DNA of 64,000 nt from Cladochytrium replicatum (taxonomy: Eukaryota > Chytridiomycota > Chytridiomycetes > Cladochytriales > Cladochytriaceae), in the NCBI GenBank assembly GCA_025526935.1, contig JAHLKD010000013.1:248001-312000 (forward strand), given 5' to 3'. Each line of letters starts with the position of its first letter. Position 1 is the stretch's first letter. The translations under genes were made by a program, and so were the position numbers. The notes under the pieces were generated by a model. That model was given only the letters and a program-made list of their open reading frames with translations. It did not search any database and was not told the DNA's origin. Shown piece by piece: positions 11,904 to 23,800 of the stretch.

Positions 11904-12546
11904 ATGGCCAAAATTGCGGAAATGCTTGAGCTAGAAGTCAACCAGTACAACCAGCTTCAGAAGGGCAAGTGTGCATTCTTACTGCTTAATAAAGTTTATC
12001 TTAACGATTTTGAATCTTTTCAGAACTGACAAAATTGGGTGCAACTCGCACTCAGCTGGATTCTCAATTGAACGAAAACGAGCTTGTGAAGAAGGTGAAG
12101 CTTAGAGGGAAACAATACGAGGCCATTCTTAACGTTCTATCAAGGAATTTGAGCTCTTGAAAGATGACTCAGAGATCTACAAGCTCATTGGCCCTGTACT
12201 GGTAAAGCAAGAGAAGATCGAAGCTTCCGCAAATGTAAACAAGAGAATCGAGTACATTTCTGCTGAAATGTAAGCAGTCAATTGACAATGTTGTTTTTCT
12301 CTTTTGTAACGTAAATTCTCCAGCAAGCGAACCGAAAAGCTGATCGAAGAAATCGAGGAAAAGCAGGAGAAGAAGAGATTAGAGGTAAGTATGTTGGAGC
12401 CATTTTACGAGTTGGCTGAAGCTCTGAATGTTTTACGAAGGTCACGAAATTGCAAGCGGTGAGTTTAAGACGACTTGCTCTTTGTACCAATTCTGAGACA
12501 AACCATGAAGCAATATCAAGCATCAATCGAAGGCAAAGCTTCATAA
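11904..12546 (+). CDS. PFD6: Prefoldin subunit 6
   Basis: Six exons (11904-11964, 12024-12094, 12145-12269, 12324-12384, 12441-12458, 12511-12546) encode 123 aa, close to the family's usual length of 110-130. Frame is preserved at every junction. The beta-type prefoldin pattern is clear: an N-terminal helix (MAKIAEMLELEVNQYNQLQK), the conserved ELTKLGATRTQLDSQLNEN segment, VYKLIGPVL-type hairpin residues (IYKLIGPVLVKQ), and a C-terminal coiled coil (IKRTEKLIEEIEEKQEKKR). Prefoldin is a hexameric cytosolic co-chaperone that passes actin and tubulin to the CCT chaperonin. Intron 1 begins GCAAGT instead of GT: only this GC donor gives the conserved residues. The gene converges on RPB5, with 51 bp between the stop codons. 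Confidence 0.93.
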
Positions 12547-12597
12547 TTAAATATATTTCATCTTCACAACAAGTTTGAATGTGTTCAAAACCGTCCA

Positions 12598-13555
12598 TTA
12601 CCAACAGAGGCGATATGTAACATATCTTAAAAAAAGATCAGGTCAACCCTCACAAAAACAGTCATTGTACTCACTTTCCAGCAGTCTCACTAGGCCTAAT
12701 GATCCTTACAACCGACTGCTTCTTTAAACCATAATACCGCGAGATTGGATCGGATGGCTGAATTCTCGGGAGCTGCATTTCCTTGAGTCGGCTACAAAAA
12801 GCATTGAGCAAATGATTCATCTGCAAAATGGTAGCGACTTACTACTTCTTCAGCAGCACCTTTTTCTCCTCAGGTGATAAAACCTCGTGTTTAGGAACAA
12901 GAGAATGCTTCGTGATGTTCACAAGAAGCTCGTTCTCTTGAAACAGCTCCAAAGTAAAGCGATCAGCCATCTCCTGGATTACCTATTTGAAAATCCTGTT
13001 AACATCATTTTAGACGTCCATTAGTTCCAAGCTAAACCTTATTGGATTGTGGTGTCGGCGCCTTTTGGCAAACAACGATGGCACGGCTAATTTTGTGATC
13101 CTCCATCCTCGCATAAATCCTGCGAAGTTCGTGTGAGCTTTCGGATGGCTCCGCAATACTCGGCATTACTTTTTCATATCAGAAATCCTCAATGTTTCAC
13201 CGGGAGCAAATAGCACAAGAAGTTGCTCGGGGTCGTCTGGTGATTGCTTCTGTACCAGGAACTGCAGGTCTGCTCGACTGGACGATGGTGTCAGTACCCA
13301 ACAAAATTGATTGCATTTTTAGGCGTACTCTATTGTTCCCTCTCCATTCCTGCTTTGCTTAGCGTACTTGAACTCCTCCAAAGTCATATTCAGCTCGTCT
13401 TCGCTCACAAGATAGCCCTGAAAGCAGCTCGTCAATATGATGGTGGAGCATTCGTCTAATTCCGTTTCTACCCGGTCGTAAACCATCTCGTGCAAGGTGC
13501 GATATATTTTCCAAAGCCTTGCTGCATCTTTGCTTCCCTGGTCAAGGTCGGCCAT
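12598..13555 (-). CDS. RPB5: RNA polymerase I/II/III shared subunit RPABC1
   Basis: About seven exons encode roughly 200 aa; the family norm is 205-215. The N-terminal segment joins EMVYDR to [10 protein letters not shown] across a 54-bp intron, giving the RPB5 jaw-domain signature. A later 46-bp intron (GTAATG...CTTCGCAG) joins DMKK to [10 protein letters not shown]. The C-terminal assembly domain is nearly canonical: [57 protein letters not shown]5 is a core subunit of all three nuclear RNA polymerases. The start is the ATG at 13553-13555. Apparent stop codons in genomic reading all fall inside introns, so the gene looks intact. It is tandem with the PHO13-type gene, 80 bp apart. Confidence 0.93.
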
Positions 13556-13635
13556 TTGGAATGTCAAATTTTTCACGTGATCAAGTTATTTTTCAAAAGT
13601 CGATTCCAAAAACCATAGCGTTTCAGGGTTCAATT

Positions 13636-14923
13636 TTAGATTAAACGGCCTAGCGATTCAATGAAGAAATCGGCCTGAATAGATGAAGATTTCATTTCCT
13701 CAACGCTGGTCACTCCTGTTACACACTCGTGAGCGTTGTTTCAGGACCACCGATGGAATCATTACCTGTAAGCACCAGGAGTGTTTTTAACCCACCAAGT
13801 TTGCCAAACTCGATATCCGTGTCCAACCTAAACCAGCGGTAAGCACGAGCATTCTGATCACACACGAAAGTCTCACCTATCCCCAACCATGCAAGTCCTT
13901 GCACGATCAAGTTTGTATCTAGTAGTGCAAATGAGCATATTTTCGAAGATCGTTGAAGAATCTTACTTATCGATAATCACATCCAGCATGTTCTGAGTGG
14001 GCTTTCCCAGCACAACTGGTTGTCGCCCCAATGGCGCGCTCAGTGCGCTCAATAAAGCTCCCGTACCTTTCTTCTCGTTAGATGGGTCAACTTTAGGCAC
14101 CATTGGTTAATACCAGGATAAATCATGTCCCCTGCAGGGAAAGTCAGGTCGCTATTCGTTGCCAAGAAGTGAATTGAAGGGTCGCTCCTCAGATATGTGA
14201 ATGCTTTCGCAAGTTTTTTGTAGTTGATGTTCAAATCAAAACCAAAGAGCACCGCTCCTATAGAAGGGTCATGTTGTACTGTTCCCATCGCGTTCATAGA
14301 AGGCAAATTCTCGTTATCCTCCTTGAATCAAGTGAAACGTAAGAGTACTGCAAAAGACAAATTAAGAATAGCTTACTGCTGCCCCGCATGTGTTCACCCC
14401 TTCTGCTGCGAGCTCGTCCACGATTCCGTCCATACCGCAAACAAAGACACGCTTGTCCTCAGGGAATTTCAGAATGTGCTTGACATAGTATGCTGCCGCA
14501 TATGCCGAGCCGAATATTTCTTCCTTGAGAGTGTTTTAGACAAGATATTAATACAATCATAACAACGCTGACCTACAGGTGAAGCTTCAATTCCCAACCC
14601 TGCAAACTTCTTCGCATAAGTTGCACGAGAGTTCGTACTATTATTTGTGACGAAAAGTATGCGCTTGCCCTATGAAGATGAGCGGAATTAGATGAGAGAA
14701 TTACTTGTGCCATTCGATCACAAAGCAACCTTCCCCCTCAAAGTTGTTAATACATTGATAACATTTTCAACAACATGACTTCCGCGCCATATCACGCCTA
14801 TTCCCAGATCAGCGAGGTAAAATGGAAAAAATAGTGTAATTCACCATCGCAGTCGAAAAGAAAGGTATCAACTCCGTCAATGAGCTCTTCCGAAAGTTCT
14901 TTGGTGAGGTGTTTGGAAACCAT
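13636..14923 (-). CDS. PHO13-type HAD phosphatase (4-nitrophenylphosphatase / phosphoglycolate phosphatase)
   Basis: A multi-exon gene starting at ATG 14921-14923 (MVSKHLTKELSEELIDG). HAD motif I reads VDTFLFDCDG, with an intron directly after it leading to VIWRG. Motif II is ILFVTNNSTNSR. The cap region contains SAYAAAYYVKHIL and VGAVLFGFDLNINYKKLA-type residues (AVLFGFDLNINYKKLA), followed by IHFLATNSD. The motif III/IV region reads DTDIEFGKLGGLKTLLVLTG. The last intron (GTAATG...GTAACAG) leads to GVTSVEEM and ends ESLGRLI. In this family the enzymes hydrolyse phosphoglycolate, 2-phospholactate and 4-phosphoerythronate as cytosolic metabolite repair. The exact substrate here is inferred. 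Confidence 0.9.
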
Positions 14924-14975
14924 CAGTGATTGTGGCGCAACAAAGGTGAGTGCACGATTTGAGATTTTATGTATT

Positions 14976-15651
14976 TCAGATCAAACATTCCAATATATCC
15001 AGGGACTCCAGTGTCTTTTCCATCGACGGCCCATTGGTTCGAACTGCAGCTCCCAGCTTGGCTGACCGCGAACGGGGATTTTCGTCTATTTCCTCCCGTG
15101 AAGGCTCAACTACCTTTTTGAAAACCACGTGGTTTCCAAAGGTTTCCAAAGAGAGTTCACAGATTTCTCTTCTGCATGGGCTGCCAACGAATCGTGTGGT
15201 GATTTCCCATTGCGGATCGGCAGTGGAATGCTGTCGCGTGCGTAGAACTTATTTTTCAAGTTAGATACAATTTGTTTGGACGATGAAGACAACGACAGGA
15301 ATTGTTTATGATCCTGTCTTCAAGAGAGTGGAACGAGACCGAGACAAGGATTCCATTAGGTCTGAGAAGTTGCTCTTATGCAATCAAGCAGGAAGCGAGT
15401 TCTCGCAACTGATTAAGTTCAGCAATGTGACTGACCGAATGAAACAGCAATGTTCTCACCTCATCGTTAACGAAAATCCGGAAAGTCAAGAAATCAGAAA
15501 AATGAGCTGACTGATGACATCCGTCCAGACCTCTTTGTCGCAGGATGTACTCTAGTACGAAACCAAAATTTTTCAAGCTCCCCACCATTTTGTAGACATC
15601 CAGCCAGTCTGTTATTTCTGTTTGCGCTTGAATCTGTGGCTTAGTGTTCAC
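14976..15651 (-). pseudogene. METTL15/RsmH-type rRNA methyltransferase, 5'-truncated remnant
   Basis: Minus-strand pieces carry the C-terminal signatures of RsmH/MraW (rRNA m4C methyltransferase). They are TFRIFVNDE followed by an intron and LRELASCLI, then LLRPNGILVSVSFHSLEDRI, and finally KVVEPSREEIDENPRSRSAKLG. An in-frame TAA lies between CLIA and EQLLRPNG, and the final blocks sit in different frames with no clean intron between them. The whole SAM-binding N-terminal half is absent: the space where it would lie is occupied by exon 1 of the oppositely oriented PheRS gene. The family modifies mitochondrial small-subunit rRNA. This copy cannot encode the enzyme. Confidence 0.75.
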
Positions 15652-15671
15652 GGACGAAACCGGCTAACAAA

Positions 15672-17294
<1,623 letters not shown>

Positions 17295-17972
17295 AAGGCG
17301 TAAATAAAAGTGCTGTTGATTGTTCGAATCAAAATATACCAGCGGATCGTGTTTTTTATGTAGAGATCTTTTTGACTTTGTGCTAACATATGGTTTATGC
17401 ATATCGGCCGAGCATGAGGGAAAAATGCTGCAAAAACAATCCCCCGGCCCAAGCAAACGCAAACTGCAAGTCATTTCAAAGGTTGTTGTCAGCTCAACAG
17501 TGAAGGATTCTGCCATTCCAATGAATTGGTGTGGGAGTGACCTTCCTATTGTTAGGTGGAGCGTCGGAGGTTCTGCCTGAGTTGGTTTTGTTGAATATAC
17601 GTTGGCCCATCCGACTTTCGGTAACCTGAGGTGGGAATAGGAGCATCGATTGTTTATTATTCTTGCCATTGAGTGATTTCAACTGGTGAGTGATTCATGT
17701 GTGCGGAAGTATTTGCTGTTCATACTGTTGGGCAGGAAGCAACTGCTGAGCTGAGTCTTAAATGCTGTGTCGGGGATTGTATAAACCTAGAAGGAATGAA
17801 GGCTGTCGAATACTGTTGGTGTAGCCCTGGATGTTAAAAGTAAAACTCTGGTGAAATCGTGTGGTTGAAAATGGCTTTCCACCTCTCTTCATCTTGAGAT
17901 CAACTACTGGCTTGTGATGGGTGGGATAAATGGTGAGTTGCCGAAAGGTGCTGAATAGACCGAAATTCGCAA
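17295..17972. other. Gene-free stretch downstream of PheRS
   Basis: The open frames here have no family signature, show no consistent splice pattern and lie opposite each other. The first ~60 bp are presumably the PheRS 3' UTR. Nothing else is supportable. Confidence 0.4.
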
Positions 17973-18851
17973 TTAAGCTGAATAGACAAGTTGAGAGTTA
18001 AATTCGTAATTAAAAGGTTGGCTCGATACCTGGCTCGCTGCAAACCATATAACGATCAGACAGCTCTGGTATGGTACCACCGACAATGTATTCCTGATTG
18101 TTGCTTGCAATATAAACGCCTTCTTCTCGCCATATGGGACCGATTTAGTAGCGAGCAAGCCTTTTTCCATGTGGTCACAATTCCACTGCTTTGCCTTCTC
18201 TCCATATTCTGACTTCACCATCTGAGGCTCATATCCCATGTCTATGATATCGCACTCAACATTTGTCCTCGATCCATATCTAAATTACACTCCTTGAAAA
18301 GCGCGGTACAGCAAGAAAGCTTGCATGCCTGGAGGAACTTTCTGCTCTCGCACAGCTTTCCTATTCCGGTGTTGCGTTGAACTCTTTTACTTCTGCTGCG
18401 AGGAGGATTTCTTTGAATTTGGTGGTTAAATCCTTTGCTTCCATTCCAGAAGCGAAAGCAAAGCGACTTGGTCTGGGGCAATCGTTGATCGATTTGATGG
18501 TGCCACTGAGATCCGCATGGTTCTCTCCGACACAAGTTTCCTCCGGATCTGAAGTCAATGTTTTCGATGTTCTAACACTACTTTTAGTGGAATGCGGGGT
18601 TGAGTCATCGTCATCGATAGATTAACTTCAACGGAAAAATCAGTGTCCGCTCAACGTATACAATCATGATCACAATCCTCACTCAAAGATTCTTCGAGTT
18701 GGCCCCACTGCCTCTGATGTTGCGGAATTTCAGCATCGTCCAATTCGCACAGGCTCCACTTGATAGATTCAGACTGATTGTTGGAGGGCTGTGATGTAAT
18801 GGAGTTAATGAAAGAATAGCCTGGATTCAATGCACTGGATCCCGGCTCCAT
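17973..18851 (-). CDS. Unidentified coding exons
   Basis: Minus-strand coding-like pieces in series: a Ser/Glu-rich segment from ATG 18851 (MEPGSSALNPGYSF), a stretch with SSVRTSKTLTSDPEETCVGE and FAFASGMEAKDLTTKFKEIL, then KAVREQKVPPGMQAFLLYRAFQG. A possible intron (GTGTAATTTAG...GCCTCAG) leads into MVKSEYGEKAKQWNCDHMEK. The pieces change frame and not all junctions could be fitted, so the gene may be multi-exon or damaged. No domain was recognised and no function is proposed. Confidence 0.35.
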
Positions 18852-19211
18852 CCTTAAGGACGATCAAATGGAAGGAGCTGTAACGGCTTCACGATAGGTT
18901 CCGACAGTTGAATCCAGGTGGACCCACGTTGACCCTACAAGGAGCAAAGGGAAGCTCAACCACCAATCACTAATCAGAATGTATCTTTTAAGAAAACCGA
19001 GCGTAAAATTTGAATTGGAAAAATCACAAAACCTTCTATCAATGGAAATGTGGGGGTGCGACAAAGTGCGGGAGGGATCGTGACGCTTAACAGCACTTTT
19101 GTAAGTTGTTTGATAGGAACAGAAATTGTGGGTCAATTTTGCTTCGCTATTTCCACCTTCATGTTTCAGGAGCTGAACAAAAAAAACTCAATATTGTTGA
19201 ACGCTAAATTG
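18852..19211. other. Intergenic stretch between two minus-strand genes
   Basis: Between the unidentified exons and the stop of the STN1-like gene. It includes an A/T-rich run near 19180. No coding or RNA gene is supportable. Confidence 0.4.
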
Positions 19212-20699
19212 TCATATAACAAAGATACGCCCATTGCTGCTTTCGTGAACCATACCACCAAGAGCAAGCTGGAGAGAAAACCCGAAAAAATAAACGCTAT
19301 CACCGCAATAGCCATAAGAACATACCGAGGTGATTGCTTTCTTTAGATCTTCCACGGGGATCACGGGAAATAGTTGAACCAGGTCAGTCAAAGTCATCGA
19401 ACCGGCATTTGACAATGCGGAAAATACGTTGTTTGAAAGATCGTCACTCATGTTCGTCACAGCTAGATAAAAACATTAGTAGATGTGACATTTGAGCAAA
19501 AAAGCGTATCACCTTCAAATAGGAAGTCCATATCATCGTTGCCCCACAGTTCTGCTTCAGTGTCTTCTTGCATGGATTGAATATGAGTATCATCATCGCC
19601 CCAAAGGTACTCCGGCCGGTTCTCCACGCTAATGTCTGTAGGTTTAGTCTGAGGAGGATGTCGAGAATCGCAATCGTTGAGATTCGACACAGATTGTTTC
19701 ATCGGAGTTTTGAATTTCTTGGTCAAGCTGGGTCTTTGTCCCAAACGCGATGGAGTGGCATGTTGAGGTGAATAGTTAAACTTGTTTGCTTTTCCATCCC
19801 GTACTTTCATTGGTGTCGTTGGATGAAGTCGAGGAGGTTGGCTGAAGAGTGAGGGGCTGAAAGCTTGATTCGTTCGGCGTTGTTCTTGGTTTGGGGGATG
19901 ATATGTCATTCGAGCCCGGTTTATATAACCCCGAATATATGGAGTCTGACGTCGTGGATATTCAATTAGCTGATTTGGATTGTGTGATGCTGATGCAACC
20001 GGAAACCATTCTGAGAAATAATGATCCTTGTATAACTTAAGAATTTGCGCCTCTCGTGCAAGATCCATTAATGAATCTTCAAGATCAACTTGTGCTCTAA
20101 GAGGAAGTATCAACTATTGGCTGTACTATTGGTGTTATTAAACATACCCGTGAAACATGATCCACCGACTCCCCACTTCAATTGAGTTTGAGTCTCCCTC
20201 GCAGACCAGACCCATCACTTGAATGGTACTCCCAACTCTCGCGTCCCGAGCCAGCGAGGGAAATTTGATGTTGGGACTGGGTGAGATTGCGATTACTCCA
20301 GTAGCATCATCTGAGTTACACTGCGAGTTTAGGATGAGCTGTTGTAGGAAACAAGGACTTGCATACCTATGAAATAATTTAAAGGATGCCCTGGTTTTTG
20401 GATGATATCGACAATCAAGCCACCTAATCTTATTGCCCGGATGGACCAAAGTTATACTAGAACTTATGAATAGGATTCTTCTCCGGTTACCTGACAAATT
20501 TGAATTGGAATCGCGGTGCTCCAAGCTCGTACACAATTTGCCTCTCAGGCTCGTTCTCAATATAGCCGGTTTGTGATACTCCTCCACGCAGCGCATCTAC
20601 TTTATTTGGGCTCGACAGATGTTCATTTCGCAGCTTTGCGGTTGTCGCAAGGAACACTTCTCTGATAAACAGCACCCGATGAATATTGAGGTCGTTCAT
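19212..20699 (-). CDS. OB-fold plus winged-helix protein, STN1/RPA32-like
   Basis: Six exons (20699-20491, 20428-20367, 20310-20148, 20096-19513, 19462-19326, 19268-19212) encode 403 aa, with every junction in frame. Splicing exons 1-3 builds an OB-fold segment: RLGGLIVDIIQKPGHP, then YFIDDATGVIAIS, then VGSTIQVMGLVCEGD. The DD.TGvI strand is typical of STN1, TEN1 and RPA32. A helix (LMDLAREAQILKLYKDHYF) follows, then a ~140-residue disordered basic linker. Exons 5-6 form a winged-helix module (SDDLSNNVFSALSNAG, VEDLKKAITSLALGGMVHES) ending GRIFVI. OB fold plus C-terminal winged helix is the shared layout of STN1 and RPA32. The family assignment is by layout only; a telomere or replication role is an inference. 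Confidence 0.65.
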
Positions 20700-20866
20700 T
20701 TGTCCAAATTAGGCAGTAAAAATGTTAGCACCCAACTAATACCAAATATGTAGACAAATTATTAAAACTGGAAGAAACAAATGCTTTAAACAACCTGAAT
20801 ACCAGCACTGATCAAGCAATTAATTAAAAAGGAAGACAACGTCCGCAGCAAGAACGGTAATCGCAT

Positions 20867-23800
20867 TTAGAATCCATTCGTCCCCCATCCAGAACCCCTT
20901 CCGCCCCTATGGTATCCACTACGACCCCTCATATTTCGATTAAATCTAGGTCTCTGGCCACGGGTTCCCCCCCTTGTACCCCGACTCCCCATTAAAGCAA
21001 AAGGTGGGCGATTGCCTTCTGCGGAGTCAATACCGGCATCCACAACATCTGAGAAGTCTGGAAGTTGATCGCCGATGTTTAAGTTGGAACTGATTTGAAA
21101 CGACTGGCCAAATGTGTTCGGAAAACCATTGCCAGATTGACCCAAGGATTCTGAACCAAACTGCCAATTCGGAGGTCTGACTCCAAATATACCACCGGAC
21201 GCAAAATTTTGGAAAGCCTGTGCTGCTGCCGCTGCTGCAGCAGCGTAAATCATTTGTTGATGGTCATGCGCCGCGTCTGACAAGCGGAACAGGTTTGATT
21301 GATCCTGTTGGGTCACGCCAAAATTCCAAGGTAGTCCATGCGGTGACCAATTTACTCCAACGCTTGCCCCATTCCTTAATTCTAGCTCAGCCGGACGAGG
21401 GACTGGTCGATGTAGTTGACCAGTTGTTGAAGAAGTCAAGGGGTGTGATGGCCCCACATGGGATCTATCGAAGGTTGATGACGATGTAACTGACGATGTC
21501 TGCCTAGCTGGTGCAATCGCACTGCCATTATTAGAAGCTATAGGTCTCACATCCAATAAAGCAGGACCCTCTGTAGACGGTGCGATATTCAAGGTCGTAG
21601 TTGCGCCGGAGCCCACTGCGGAAGGCGAAATGGAAGTCGTTAGTTCGACGGAATCCGATTGCGGAGGCTGTACTTGTTTGGCCGCACCTTCTTTTGAAGA
21701 ACCTGGAATTGTTTCTGAACTCGATCCACTGGCAGAATTATCTAGCCCATTAGGCAACGTCAGAATAAATTTGCGGGTGACGGTGTTCAACTGACCTCTA
21801 GCCGAAGGCTTTGATATCGGAATGGTGATCCTTGTTTCGTCGCGTGGAATAGTGATCGTCGTATCATCGCGAGAACTTGGCAGGTGCTTTCTTTCTCCCA
21901 CTTTGTCGTCCGCTAACTGTCGGCTTGCCAAACTTTTAGCCAAAAGTGCTTGGATCTTCTCCGCATTCTGTGGTATCCATGCAAGGCAAGATAATGTAGC
22001 CTGGCGCTTCGCGGCGGTTTTAATATTGCCCATGCCACTCGCAATCACTTCATCAAGCAAAAACACTTGGCATTCGTGCAGACCGCTTGTGTTAACCGCA
22101 GAGGATGATCTATCATTAAAACTAGATATAAAATTGTTAATACGTTTGCCACACGATACCACAATTCTTGAACTTACTCATAACTGACATCATTGACGGC
22201 GAATCCTAGCTTTTGGAAATATTCATGCATTTGACGCACCGGACTCTTGTTTACCACATCCGGATTCACATGGACTTCGAGAAAATCGATCATAAGCGGC
22301 TTAAACACTCCCCAAAAAATTGGAACTTTCCACCCTGAGTCTACGAGAACTGCACCAGCAACTGCTTCAAATAGGTCGCCAAGGACTTTCGGTCCGTCAT
22401 GTGCGCTTTGGGAAGGCGCTGGCATATCCCTCGCAGAGTCAATCTCCATTTCCTCGTTAAGGTTATTGATTCCACCCTGGCTTCCGGTCTCTCGTTGAAG
22501 AAGTTGGCTTAGATGAGCCAAGTACGCGCTGATATCACGTTCGATTGTTGGTGAGTTATGCAGAACAAATTTGTGAAAGTGGAGTTGAACCGCAAGTCGA
22601 GCAAATGACTCATTATTTACTGCCGCTTGCCGAAGCTCCGTTAACTGCGCTGGTGCAAGATGCGGATAAGAGTTGAAGAAATATCTCGTCAAAACCCAAT
22701 CTAAGATAGCATCCCCAAGGAACTCAAGGCGTTCGTACGATCGAAGCGGTGGAGGTGGATCCACCAGGGAGGTATTCAAGTTGGATCTCATACCCGTTCC
22801 TGAATACAACGGGTGCGTAAATGCCTCGAGCAATATAAGTCTGTTTTTGAATCGATATTTGATTCTAGCCTCGATCTCATCAAAAGGAAAGTGAGCAACT
22901 CCTGGGTACTGGATACTCAGTGAACTGAGATCAAATCGTACTCGTTCTGATCGATGCATTACTTCCATCATCTCGTCTTCTTCAGATTCGCTCCATGTGT
23001 CACCCGCCTCTTTTGCGCCAACATGTGTTAATTGAGCTATTTCTCGAGGTGCATGGCGAGAATCTTGTCGATCACTGTCTTCAATAAACTTCCGGTCACT
23101 GAGTGATTTCTTGGTGAGCATCACATCGGTAATCAGTCCAAAACGGTGTAGTAAGTGCAATGCGAGCTCATTCCCACCATCGACATAATACGCACCAACT
23201 AACGCTTCCACAAAGTCTGCCATCATTTTTAAGCTGACCAGTCTCCACCATGCACCTTTCTTTGATCGATGCCAAGAAAAAGGTCCAAACAAGTCCTTTG
23301 AGCCATTACCCCATCCGTTTTCTTCGTCTTCAAGTTCGGACACTGCTCCTTTTCGGTTATATCCCGCAAGGCCAGATGCAACTAAAGGAGGTAAACAACC
23401 TGGCGGTGCCCACGAGCGAGGATGGAATGGCGAGACAATGAGAAGGCCCCCCAGGCTCAATTTTTTTGCCTTTCTGTACAGATTGCGATTGCTAACGCAT
23501 TTTGCACGCCTCACGGAAAGTCCCCCTTCACTCAAATCGTCATTTCTTTGGAATAGATCGGCCGAGCATGCATATTTAAGGAATGCATCGCCCAAAGTCT
23601 CAAGTCGCTCGTAATTGCAGTTTCCAGGCTCATGTGCAGAAGGTGCACAAAATGCAGAGTACAGTGTCCTATTTGTGACCATCGGAAGGCGTATCTTGCG
23701 ACGAAACTCATCCACCAGCATGAACTGCTCCACTTTGTGCAAGACCGAGGGGAAAACACCTAACGCCAGTCGGAAGAACTCTGATGGGAACGGAATTACG

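Noticed and set aside
13080-13330. Apparent stops and frame changes in RPB5 suggesting a pseudogene
   Set aside because: All are removed by canonical 46-90 bp introns that restore the conserved RPB5 sequence.
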